Source: Streptococcus downei MFe28 (GTDB taxonomy: Bacteria > Bacillota > Bacilli > Lactobacillales > Streptococcaceae). Taken from it: a stretch of DNA of 64,000 bases. The first letter of the stretch is position 1; the number at the start of each line of letters is the position of its first letter. The stretch spans positions 868,001 through 932,000 of the forward strand of contig NZ_UHFA01000002.1 of the NCBI RefSeq assembly GCF_900459175.1. The letters run 5' to 3'. Shown here piece by piece: positions 24,572-33,819 of this stretch. A program made the position numbers and the translations under genes. The notes under the pieces were generated by a model. It worked only from the letters and a program-made list of their open reading frames with translations, did no database searches and was not told the DNA's origin.

Positions 24572-25509
24572 TTAGAAAATATCTGCAAGAATACGGCGTT
24601 TGGTATCTTCTGTATGGTCTCATGATGGGGCTCTTTCTCCTGACCTTCTGGCTCTACCATTTACCTATCGTCTACTTTGTCAATAGCCTAGCCCTCAATC
24701 TCCTGATTCTCCTAGGCATGACGGTCTGGTTTTTTTTGAGATTTCGCAGAAAAATGCTTGACTTAGAAACCTATACCGCTGATTTAGGCCTAGAGGAGTC
24801 CCTTCTTCCCAGTGACCAAGCCTACCTAGCCATTATTGCTGAATTGGAGGCCAAGGAAGCAGACAGTCAGTTGCAGGCCACCAGCCAAATCAAGCAGTTG
24901 GAGGCCATGGTCAAGATGTGGTCCCACCAGATGAAGGTACCCATTTCGGCTCTATCCCTCATGGCTCAGACTGATAATTTGGACAAACAGGAGGTCAGGC
25001 AGCAGCTACTCCGCTTGCAGAATTATCTCTCAACTCTCCTGGCCTACTTCAAATTCAGTCAACACCAAGATGATTTCCGCTTTGAAGCAATCTCTGCCAG
25101 AGAGGTCATGGTCAACTTAATCAAGACCTATCGGGTCGCCTGCCTGGCCAAGGAGCTGTCCGTTGAGATTGAGGGAGACTGGCAGGTTAAGACCGATAAG
25201 AAGTGGCTGACCTTTGCCCTGTCGCAAATTTTGGACAATGCCATCAAATACTCCAAGCAATCTGGCAGCATCACGGTTTTTATGAGCGAGACAGGTCTGG
25301 CTCTTAGCGACCAAGGCCTGGGGATTCTTCCAGAAGACCTACCGAGACTGTTTGATGAAGGCTTTACGGGCTACAATGGTCATGAACACCAGAAGTCTAC
25401 TGGCCTGGGTCTTTATATGACCAAACAAATCCTTGATAGTCTGGGACTTTCCATCCAAGTCACCAGCCAAGCAGGCCAAGGAACGACCGTCTGGGTGGGA
25501 AAACATTAG
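24568..25509 (+). CDS. bceS: Bce-type intramembrane-sensing histidine kinase
   Basis: The 313-residue kinase has two closely spaced membrane helices (about 12-30 and 36-56) with almost no extracellular loop, the mark of BceS-like kinases that take their signal from the partner ABC transporter. The phospho-acceptor region is MWSHQMKVPISAL (His about 121), then an N box ILDNAIKYS and G boxes DQGLGI and STGLGLYM. It completes an operon order A-B-R-S. Confidence 0.9.
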   Translation: MIRKYLQEYGVWYLLYGLMMGLFLLTFWLYHLPIVYFVNSLALNLLILLGMTVWFFLRFRRKMLDLETYTADLGLEESLLPSDQAYLAIIAELEAKEADSQLQATSQIKQLEAMVKMWSHQMKVPISALSLMAQTDNLDKQEVRQQLLRLQNYLSTLLAYFKFSQHQDDFRFEAISAREVMVNLIKTYRVACLAKELSVEIEGDWQVKTDKKWLTFALSQILDNAIKYSKQSGSITVFMSETGLALSDQGLGILPEDLPRLFDEGFTGYNGHEHQKSTGLGLYMTKQILDSLGLSIQVTSQAGQGTTVWVGKH

Positions 25510-25517
25510 TAATAAGG

Positions 25518-25545
25518 CTGTTCATCTTATGATGGACAGTTTTTT
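25518..25545 (+). terminator. Terminator after bceS
   Basis: CTGTTCATC pairs with GATGGACAG (one mismatch), then TTTTTT. Confidence 0.85.
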
Positions 25546-25566
25546 CATGGGTTAAAAGCTAGTAAA

Positions 25567-25598
25567 TGTAAGCGTTAACGCCCGAAAACTTGTATAAT
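25567..25598 (+). promoter_or_regulatory. Promoter with CcpA cre-like site
   Basis: TGTAAGCGTTAACG (25567-25580) fits the Gram-positive cre consensus except at its last base, and TATAAT lies at 25593-25598. The cre overlaps the -35 position, so catabolite repression of the next gene is expected. Confidence 0.6.
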
Positions 25599-25630
25599 AA
25601 AACTGTATTACTAATTAGGAGGATTATCTT

Positions 25631-26422
25631 ATGGATTTGGGACTTAAAGGAAGAACGGTTATTATTACTGGTGGTGCCAGTGGTATCGGTAAGGCTACTG
25701 CCCAAGCTTTTGTAGCATAAGGAGCTAATCTGGCTTTGGCTGATTTAAATCAGGCTGGCCTAGAGGCTATGAAGGACAGTATTAAGAACGTCAAGGTCTA
25801 TGTTGAACAGGTTGATATTACCGATGCTAAGGCCTGCGAAGAGTTTGTCGCTAATGTTGCCAAGGAATTCGGTCGGATTGATGTCCTCTGCAATAATGCA
25901 GGGACCGGAATGATGGGGGACCTCCTGACCTTCCCGGAAGAGGTCTTTAGAAAGCATGCGGACCTGATGATGTATGCACCAATTCGCTTGATGAATCTCT
26001 GTATTCCTCATTTCAAGGAAAATGGTTGGGGCTCTATCGTGACCATGGCTTCAATGTTTGGTAAGCAACCAGGTGGCCTGCTCAGTTATGATGCCATCAA
26101 GGCCGCAGACATTATGATTAATAAGGATTACTCCAATTACTGTGCCCCATTCAATGTCAATGTTAATTCTGTCTGTCCTGGCCCTGTTGCCACCCCACTT
26201 TGGTACGAAAAAGGCCAACTAGGAGATCAGTTGGCAGCTGTAACAGGTAAGAGTGTTGAAGAATCCATCAAGTGGTTTGCCCAAACCAATATTCCCATGC
26301 AAAGATTTGCTGAACCGGAAGAAATCGCCAATGCAGCAGTCTATCTAGCTTCTGTACCTGGCCACTATATCACAGGTACGCCCCTCAATGTTGATGGTGG
26401 TATGGTCAAGACAACGGTTTAA
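25631..26422 (+). pseudogene. Short-chain dehydrogenase/reductase with in-frame stop
   Basis: The gene would encode 263 residues. The NAD(P)-binding TGGASGIGKATAQAF is at the start, then NNAG, the catalytic Tyr-x3-Lys in SYDAIKAAD, and PGPVATPL; the end GTPLNVDGGM is typical of the classical family. Codon 30 is TAA (25718-25720) in VA*GANLAL where GAA or CAA would be expected, so the Rossmann fold is cut. A downstream start (TTG 25736) could make only an N-terminally truncated, probably inactive protein. Apart from that one base the frame is intact. A sugar-alcohol or related dehydrogenase under cre control is plausible; the substrate is unknown. Confidence 0.85.
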
Positions 26423-26429
26423 TAACTGT

Positions 26430-26453
26430 AAAAGGCAGCTGAGCTGCCTTTTT
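26430..26453 (+). terminator. Terminator after SDR gene
   Basis: AAAAGGCAGCT pairs with AGCTGCCTTTT with almost no loop. On the minus strand it can also serve the HTH gene. Confidence 0.8.
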
Positions 26454-26464
26454 AGTGTCCCCTT

Positions 26465-26671
26465 TTAGAAGTAGAAGAGGTCTTCAAATTTTTTATCCAA
26501 GGCAATACAAATGACCGGCGCTAACTTGGCCGTTGGGCTATACTGGCCTGTTTCAATAGAAGATATTGTATTGCGTGAGACCCCGACCAGTTTTGCTAAA
26601 GCTCCCTGAGAGAGCTTTTCTTCTTTGCGGGCCTCCTTTAGACGGTTCTTTAAAATTAATCTTTCTTCCAT
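26465..26671 (-). CDS. Small XRE-family HTH regulator
   Basis: A 68-residue protein that is nearly all helix-turn-helix: LKEARKEEKLSQGALAKLVGVSRNTISSIETGQYSPTAKLAPVICIALDKKFEDLF. This is the YgzD/YozG-like class, usually encoded next to a small membrane protein that it may regulate. Upstream on its strand lies a 23-codon remnant of just such a membrane protein, cut by the IS982-family element. GGAG precedes the ATG. With its partner and promoter region gone, it may not be expressed normally. Confidence 0.82.
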   Translation of the reverse strand: MEERLILKNRLKEARKEEKLSQGALAKLVGVSRNTISSIETGQYSPTAKLAPVICIALDKKFEDLFYF

Positions 26672-26674
26672 ACT

Positions 26675-26746
26675 TTACTCCAAAAATAAGAAATTTGAAA
26701 TGCCAATTCCTAACAATAGAGCACAAATTATAGTTAATATTAGATA
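26675..26746 (-). pseudogene. C-terminal remnant of a membrane protein gene
   Basis: From the IS edge the frame reads YLILTIICALLLGIGISNFL and ends ...FLE-stop three bases before the HTH start codon. The strongly hydrophobic helix and tight coupling to the HTH gene match the membrane partner usual for such regulators. The rest is missing, and the other side of the IS carries an unrelated gene (pemK), so DNA was lost at the IS. Confidence 0.55.
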
Positions 26747-27766
26747 CCTACCCGTTGTGCTAGTTAATCAGGCATAAGCCTTAGAATATTTCAAACTCAG
26801 CCCAAATCCATTTTGACCATTTTCCAGCATGAGTGAATAGATGAGTAAAATAGCTTCTACTCTAAACTGTAATGCCCGAAGGTTTCGACAGCGTAAATTC
26901 TCAATGCCAAACTGTTCTAAGCTCGAAAAGACGGTTTCAATCGGTTTGCGCAATCGGCTAATTTTATAGTTCTCAAACCAAGAATAGTCTGCCATATTTT
27001 TCCTGAGTTGAGAAATTAAGGTGATACCACAATTGGCCAACTCTTTCTTAACCTGCTTGTCAATATAGCCCTTGTCTCCATAAATCAGTGGAATAGAGCT
27101 GTGTTCCAGTAATTCAAAAGCCACTTGGCTATCGTAAACAGAGGCTGACGTTACTACATAATCCAAAGGAAAGCCCCTATCGCTGACTAAAACGGAGAAC
27201 GTCACCCCGTAGTAGTGAATCTTCTTCGTGGCGTTGTATCCGATGTTAGCGACTTCTGATAAAAGGCTAGCTCTTAGATTTACGGATGGGATGACATAAG
27301 TCACAGGGAAAACTGTCAATCAGGCCCAATGAAGAGGTTTCACAAAGGGAGGATACCATAAAGTAGCGCATGCGTTGGATGCTTTGGGAAAGGTTTTGAC
27401 AAATCCGACAAAAGCGGGAACGTTCTGGAAAGTCATTAGGAAAAAGGCTATGACGAATGGCTCGATAAATTGAGCTGGCTGTTCGGCACCCCTCTTGAAT
27501 GGCCCAGAGATAACTAGCTATAATAACGACATCTGGTTGCTTCTGTGAGTGAACGTTTCGCCGATGCCTCACGCAGTAGGGAACGAACCGGTCATAAAGT
27601 GTACTCACTTTTGTTAGCAAAACTGAAAAAATATCTTGTGTTTGATGTGGATTTGCGAGACAATAGTCTTGGCTTTGCCTATCATTCCCTCATTTCGTGG
27701 TTGTTCTGAGTTTATGATAGGCAAAGTTTTTTATTTTGGCTAGTGTTAACTAGCACAACGGGTAGG
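26747..27766 (-). mobile_element. IS982-family insertion sequence
   Basis: About 1.02 kb bounded by inverted repeats CCTACCCGTTGTGCTAGTTA (26747 rightward, and inverted ending at 27766). The single transposase gene is on the minus strand. Length, end sequence ACCCGTTG and transposase all fit IS982. No target duplication can be recognised: left flank ...TTAGATA, right flank AACTACT.... Together with the unrelated gene remnants on the two sides, this suggests a deletion next to the element or recombination between two copies. A solo end of the same family is at 3395. Confidence 0.88.
26768..27620 (-). pseudogene. IS982-family transposase, frameshifted
   Basis: Two overlapping frames make one transposase. 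The first (27620 to 27267) has DVVIIASYLWAIQEG, then PERSRFCRICQNL and the first catalytic Asp in LIDSFP. The second (to 26768) has LRASLLSEVANIGY, YHYYGVTFSVLVS-like strand region, the second Asp in YGDKGYID and the catalytic Glu in KPIETVFSSLEQFG. The break is near 27279, in CCGTAAATCTAAG; removing one A restores ..HPIRN-LRAS... IS982 elements are not known to need frameshifting, so this copy is probably dead, or the base is a sequencing error. Confidence 0.85.
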
Positions 27767-27901
27767 AACTACTAAAATAAGGTCGGAAATACGATTAAAA
27801 AAACTATTACTGACAACCATTCCTGGCCGATAGCCAGCTTGCTCGTGTCCGACTTGAGGATTGAAGTTAACCTTAATGATTGATCCTTGTTTTAAAGTCA
27901 T
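27746..27901 (-). pseudogene. pemK: PemK/MazF-family toxin truncated by IS982
   Basis: From ATG 27901 the frame reads MTLKQGSIIKVNFNPQVGHEQ, then AGYRPGMVVSN, the N-terminal hallmark of MazF/PemK ribonuclease toxins, and continues to LILVV at residue 45. There the IS begins and the frame stops six codons later in the inverted repeat. Family members are about 110 residues long, so the C-terminal half, including part of the active site, is missing. The 3' half is not found on the far side of the IS. The start overlaps the antitoxin stop (TAATG), the usual coupled arrangement. Confidence 0.85.
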
Positions 27902-28137
27902 TACCATACCTCTTGACCGACTGATTTACCCCAATCGACTTCTTGTCCTGATATCCGGCCATCGAAGTCGGCAAATAAATCTTGGATAGTTTGCTTTTTA
28001 GAAGACCTCAAGGTCAGACCATCATCACTGACAGAAAAGTCCAGTTCTTCGCCAACCTCCCAATGAAGTTCCTCAAGCACCTTACTAGGGATTCTGACTG
28101 CGGTACTGTTTCCCCATTTTCTTAATGCTAAAGCCAT
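27901..28137 (-). CDS. pemI: PemI/MazE-family antitoxin (AbrB-type)
   Basis: A 78-residue SpoVT/AbrB-fold protein: MALALRKWGNSTAVRIPSKVLEEL is the swapped-hairpin DNA-binding half, and the acidic tail (TIQDLFADFDGRISGQEVDWG) is the part that wraps the toxin. A strong AAGGAGGG precedes the ATG. It would repress the operon and neutralise PemK. Because the toxin is truncated, this is now an orphan antitoxin; it could still neutralise related toxins elsewhere. Confidence 0.87.
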   Translation of the reverse strand: MALALRKWGNSTAVRIPSKVLEELHWEVGEELDFSVSDDGLTLRSSKKQTIQDLFADFDGRISGQEVDWGKSVGQEVW

Positions 28138-28202
28138 AATATCCCTCCTTCTTTGATATACATTGTATTATTTTTACCTGAAATCATCGAGAAAGAAAAG
28201 AA

Positions 28203-28226
28203 CTCCGACCTAGGCTTAGGTCGGAG
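28203..28226 (-). terminator. Terminator of lysS
   Basis: CTCCGACCTA pairs with TAGGTCGGAG. On the minus strand a pyrimidine-rich TTCTTTTCTTTC follows. Confidence 0.8.
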
Positions 28227-28241
28227 CTCATAATAGTGGAT

Positions 28242-29744
<1,503 letters not shown>

Positions 29745-29871
29745 CTAGTTAGTCCTTTCTATTCTATCATAAATTAGAAACATATGGTACAGGTGAATAG
29801 AGGAAAAGTCCAGTCTCTTAAACACTTGCAGAAGATTGGTTCGATAGGATGCAAAAAAAATTCAAAATGAA

Positions 29872-29901
29872 TTGACAACACTTCCGAAATTTTAGTATAA
29901 T
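29872..29901 (+). promoter_or_regulatory. Promoter of LysM-protein gene
   Basis: TTGACA (29872-29877) and TATAAT (29896-29901) with an 18-base spacer. An untranslated leader of about 87 bases follows. Confidence 0.8.
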
Positions 29902-29994
29902 AACTGTAATGAAATAGAAATATTTCTAACACTTATTAAATTTGCTTTTTCCTCAGTTACAAAGAGGATAGGATAATTTTTGGGAGGATTATCA

Positions 29995-31158
29995 ATGCGT
30001 AAAAAAGAAGTTCTGGGTTGTGCTCTAATGATGAGTGCCCTCGTTTTGCCCCTGACATTTGAAGCCAAAGCTGCGGCCAATAGCTTTTATGACAATCAAA
30101 CCAATGCTCAACGGGCGGATATCACCAACTGGGTGGCCAGTACCCCCGCTCAAATTAGCCAAAATATCTCATCGCAAAAGATCAATGTCAATCATTTGGA
30201 TGGTGAGCGCTACGTCATTCAATGGGGGGATACTCTTTGGGGAATCTCTCAGGCGACAGGTATCTCCGTTCAGAAGCTAGCCTATGACAACCATATCGCC
30301 AATGTTGACTTAATCTATGCTGGCGATGTCCTGATTCTCAAGCGTGACGGTCAGGTGCCAAGAGATTATAGTTATAAGGGTTCTGGACGCAATGTTGCCC
30401 AAACCTCCATTAACATTAACTACACCTACCAAGAAAATAACACGATCGTTATTGTAAACAATACCTCTTTCTATGAAGACAACCATATTGAGCACAATAA
30501 CTATCCAAGACAAGATGCCAAGGCCGGTAGCTCAATTAGCGATAGCCTGCCATCCGGCCCAGAAAAAGGACAGTCAACTTCAAATGATGGGGATAGCGAA
30601 AGGCCTTCGTCAAATGGGAAGTCCACAGATACTGACAGTGGCTCTGAAACTACTACACTAGAGGCCGATGCCTACCAAGATGCTGTTCAAGATGAGCTCA
30701 ATACATTACTAGAAGAAGATAATCAAGCCAAGGTCAATTTCCTTCCACACACTTCTGAAGATGCTAGCCAGGTGAATGAGCTGACCGAAAAAGACCTCTA
30801 CACTCGTGACGAAAGTCTGGACGTTAAAAACATGGCTTCTACGCAAGATGGAGCTAAGGCTGCTGCTAAGGCTATCTACAAAAAATTGCAGGAAGATGGC
30901 AAACTTAGTGACTTGACTGATGCTCTGAAAGCCAAACTCAGTGTCAGCATTGTTGACAAATCAGAAATCGAGTTTAATGTGACAGTCTATAATGAAACCA
31001 AGGAGTCAACAGAAGAAAGCTCATCAAGTAGCAGTAGCTCGGATGACAGTAGAGAATATTCCGATAACAGTAAGGATAGCTCTGATTCATCAAGCGACTC
31101 CTATTCGGACTCTAGCCAGACAGAAAGCTTTGATTCTAATGCAGAATATAACGATTAA
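29995..31158 (+). CDS. Secreted LysM-domain protein with Ser/Asp-rich tail
   Basis: The 387-residue protein starts with a Sec signal peptide (MRKKEVLG...LPLTFEAKAAA, likely cut near residue 28). One LysM domain follows at about 68-112: YVIQWGDTLWGISQATGISVQKLAYDN...AGDVLIL, which binds peptidoglycan or chitin-like glycans. The middle part is polar and the last ~60 residues are a low-complexity SSSSSSDDS-type tail. No LPXTG anchor or catalytic domain is present, so retention would rely on LysM. I start at ATG 29995 behind GGGAGG. The small exported-protein gene 21 bases downstream is probably co-transcribed. Function is unknown; a cell-wall-associated or adhesion role is possible. Confidence 0.8.
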   Translation: MRKKEVLGCALMMSALVLPLTFEAKAAANSFYDNQTNAQRADITNWVASTPAQISQNISSQKINVNHLDGERYVIQWGDTLWGISQATGISVQKLAYDNHIANVDLIYAGDVLILKRDGQVPRDYSYKGSGRNVAQTSININYTYQENNTIVIVNNTSFYEDNHIEHNNYPRQDAKAGSSISDSLPSGPEKGQSTSNDGDSERPSSNGKSTDTDSGSETTTLEADAYQDAVQDELNTLLEEDNQAKVNFLPHTSEDASQVNELTEKDLYTRDESLDVKNMASTQDGAKAAAKAIYKKLQEDGKLSDLTDALKAKLSVSIVDKSEIEFNVTVYNETKESTEESSSSSSSSDDSREYSDNSKDSSDSSSDSYSDSSQTESFDSNAEYND

Positions 31159-31179
31159 TAAATAGGAGAGGGAGAGATA

Positions 31180-31662
31180 ATGACTAAACGTAAGATAGTA
31201 TCTATTGTGGCGGCGGTGCTTCTGGCCTGTGTCGTAGCAGGCGGTAGTTTTTACTATTATGCCAGCCATCACGTGGTTAAAATGATTCCAGGACATGTCT
31301 ACCAGTACTCCAGCAATCTCAAGGGTAAAGATAATAGCCGAAGCATGTACGTTGCTTTTTCGGAAAATAGCGATAAGGCTATCGTGACTCAGGACAAATC
31401 AGAAGCCTTAAAAGCTGGTCAAAGTGAAGAGCAATTTGAAAAAGTCTATAAAGCCCAGAGTAAGACCGCTAGTTGGAAATACAAGGCTAGTGGTAACAAG
31501 GTGACCTTGGGAAAAGTTGAAAACAAGCAGCTCTCTCAATGGCAATATAATAGTGTCTTAGCCTTTGGGAAACATTTCAGCTCCAGCAATTTTACCTACC
31601 AGATTGCCAAAGCTGGTCAGGGTCAGGTTAAACAAAAGATGACCTTTAAGCAAATTGATTAG
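31180..31662 (+). CDS. Membrane-anchored hypothetical protein
   Basis: A 160-residue protein with one N-terminal membrane anchor (about 6-28, IVSIVAAVLLACVVAGGSFYYY) and a ~130-residue extracellular basic domain rich in Lys, Ser and Gln. I recognise no family. It lies just downstream of the LysM-protein gene behind GGAGAGGGAGAG and is probably in the same operon, suggesting a shared envelope role. The 282 bases after it contain no clear feature besides an imperfect hairpin. Confidence 0.65.
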   Translation: MTKRKIVSIVAAVLLACVVAGGSFYYYASHHVVKMIPGHVYQYSSNLKGKDNSRSMYVAFSENSDKAIVTQDKSEALKAGQSEEQFEKVYKAQSKTASWKYKASGNKVTLGKVENKQLSQWQYNSVLAFGKHFSSSNFTYQIAKAGQGQVKQKMTFKQID

Positions 31663-31944
31663 TTAAACGATAAGCGATAAACAAGGATGAGCTTGTCAAA
31701 ATTGAAGAGGCATCTACAAAAGAGATTTAGTTCTATAAGGGGACTAGGTCTTTTTTACTGCCCTAGAGGTCTCAAGCTCCTAGATAATCCTTCTATATAG
31801 ACAGAACCTAGCAAACGAAGGTGTGAATCCTTTTAGCAGCAAAAGAAATTTTCTTATCACTCAATTCTTCCAAGTGAAAAATAGAAAGATAATTGCTATT
31901 AAACTATGCTACAATAGAAGTAGGAAGATGAAGGGAAGCTAGGG

Positions 31945-32673
31945 ATGAAAAAACTAAGTCCTAAAGAATTAGAATGGGTGAGGCTTTTTGAGGAAATTAA
32001 TCATCGGCCTCCGACCACTAAAGAGATGCGAGTGGCCTTTGCCAAAAGGAGAAAGGCTCTAAGAAAAAAACGGGGTGGCCTGTCGAATCTTAGTAAGATT
32101 TTGATTACAGCAGTCATCTTTTTCTTAATGGTCGCTCTGACGGTTTTAATCTTCCAGTTGCGCGAGAGTAAAAAGGAGTTAGCCCAATCCCGTAAAGTGG
32201 TTGAGACCAAGAAAAAGCAAGCATCAAGCTCAACAACAAGCTCATCCTCTTCTTCATCCATTAGTAAGAAAGATTGGGAGAAATCTTCTGGCTCTTCTGA
32301 GGTTTATAATCAGGAAAGAAAGTCCAAATATTGGAATTCTAATAAGGCCACAAGTCTGGCTAATTATATGGCTGCTTGGGGAGAAAAAATGAGTCAACCA
32401 GATTATAAGGAGATTTCCATTGACCTCCCTGTCTACTGGAAGGGTGGGAGTGAACTCTCACGGGATGAGATTATTGTTGCTGGTTATGAATATTGGTATG
32501 GGGACGATAATGTCCATCGTTATATTTTTGTCATTAATTCTTCCGGTCAGGGCAAGGTTCTTTATTCCCATGATAGTAGCGGTAGCAAGTACACCGTTAC
32601 AGAGACCGATAATCGAGCTCTCAAGGAAGAGTTTGATAAGATTGTTTCTGGGGAGCCATACCCAAATTATTGA
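31945..32673 (+). CDS. DUF4767-like membrane-anchored protein
   Basis: A 242-residue protein: a ~45-residue basic cytoplasmic N-terminus, one membrane helix (about 50-72), a coiled/Ser-rich linker (KKKQASSSTTSSSSSSS), then a C-terminal globular domain from ~125. That domain reads KATSLANYMAAWGEKMSQPDYKEI, the pattern typical of DUF4767 domains found in lactobacilli and streptococci. Such proteins are thought to be surface-exposed; no activity is known. The N-terminal LEWVRLFEEINHRPPTTKEMRVAFAKR looks like an interaction segment. No linked operon partner is evident. Confidence 0.62.
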   Translation: MKKLSPKELEWVRLFEEINHRPPTTKEMRVAFAKRRKALRKKRGGLSNLSKILITAVIFFLMVALTVLIFQLRESKKELAQSRKVVETKKKQASSSTTSSSSSSSISKKDWEKSSGSSEVYNQERKSKYWNSNKATSLANYMAAWGEKMSQPDYKEISIDLPVYWKGGSELSRDEIIVAGYEYWYGDDNVHRYIFVINSSGQGKVLYSHDSSGSKYTVTETDNRALKEEFDKIVSGEPYPNY

Positions 32674-32773
32674 TGCTTGATTAGCGTAACCCAAGTTATG
32701 TAGCTCGATTGGCGTTTGTCATTCTTACTAAAAGATAGTATAATTTTTTGGGAATAAACTCGAAAGGCCTATC

Positions 32774-33679
32774 ATGATTACTTCTATTGTTTTTGATGTT
32801 GATGATACCATCTATGATCAACAGGCACCCTACCGCTTGGCTGTAGAGAAGTGCTTTTCTGACTTTGATATGAGTCAAATCAATCAAGCCTATATCCGTT
32901 TTCGCCACTACTCAGATGTTGGCTTTCCTCGGGTCATGGCTGGTGAGTGGACGACGGAATATTTTCGTTTCTGGCGCTGCAAGGAGACCCTGCTAGAGTT
33001 TGGTTATTGTGAGATTGATGAGGAAACAGGTCGGCATTTTCAAGAAGTCTATGAAGAAGAGCTAGAAAATATTACCATGTTGGATGAAATGCGGATGACC
33101 TTGGAGTTCCTTAAGGAAAAAGGTGTTTCCATGGGTGTCATCACCAATGGACCAACCGAACACCAACTCAAAAAGGTACACAAATTAGGCCTTTATGACT
33201 ATGTTGAACCAGGACACGTCTTGGTCAGTCAGGCAACAGGTTTTCAAAAGCCTGAGAAAGAAATTTTCAATCTGGCTGCTGAGCAATTCGGTATGAATCC
33301 TGCAACCACCCTTTATGTGGGGGACTCCTATGACAATGATGTGGTTGGTGCTAAGGCTAGTGGCTGGCAGGCAATGTGGTTCAATCACCGCGGTCGCTCG
33401 CTTAAGCCAGGCACCAAGCCTGTCTACGATGTCGCCATTGATAGCTTCGAGCAACTTTTTGGGGCGGTTAAGATTCTCTTTGACCTGCCAAATAGTAAAT
33501 TCTTCTTTGATGCTAATGATAAGGAAAACCCTGTTCTCAAGATGGGGATTGAAAATGGTCTGATGATGGCTGCTGAACGCCTTCTCGAAAGCAATATGAG
33601 TGTAGACAAGGTGGTTATCCTTCTGCGCTTGACCAAGCAACAAGAACGAGTACTTCGGATGAAATACGCCCTGCGATAA
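32774..33679 (+). CDS. HAD-family hydrolase with C-terminal extension
   Basis: The 301-residue protein contains a HAD subfamily IA phosphatase: motif I FDVDDTIYD (nucleophile Asp8 and acid Asp10), motif II VITNG, motif III FQKPEKEIF (Lys), motif IV YVGDSYDNDVVGA. A ~70-residue helical extension after residue 230 is not part of the usual phosphatase and may bind a partner. The substrate is probably a small phosphorylated metabolite. It is monocistronic with its own terminator. Confidence 0.82.
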   Translation: MITSIVFDVDDTIYDQQAPYRLAVEKCFSDFDMSQINQAYIRFRHYSDVGFPRVMAGEWTTEYFRFWRCKETLLEFGYCEIDEETGRHFQEVYEEELENITMLDEMRMTLEFLKEKGVSMGVITNGPTEHQLKKVHKLGLYDYVEPGHVLVSQATGFQKPEKEIFNLAAEQFGMNPATTLYVGDSYDNDVVGAKASGWQAMWFNHRGRSLKPGTKPVYDVAIDSFEQLFGAVKILFDLPNSKFFFDANDKENPVLKMGIENGLMMAAERLLESNMSVDKVVILLRLTKQQERVLRMKYALR

Positions 33680-33690
33680 AGAAATAAGAC

Positions 33691-33728
33691 AAGAGACCGA
33701 GTGTGGTGAATCCAACTCGGTCTCTTTT
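33691..33728 (+). terminator. Terminator after HAD gene
   Basis: AAGAGACCGAGT pairs with ACTCGGTCTCTT across a 12-base loop, then TTGC. Confidence 0.88.
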
Positions 33729-33819
33729 GCTTGTCATATGGTTTTAATCCGCCTGAAGATTTCTTATGATAAGTTTTTGCTATACTGGGTGCAAGATTTA
33801 GAGAGGAAGAGCGGAATTG

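Noticed and set aside
26741..27770. Target-site duplication of the IS982-family element
   Set aside because: Flanks TTAGATA and AACTACT do not match in any register, so no duplication is claimed.
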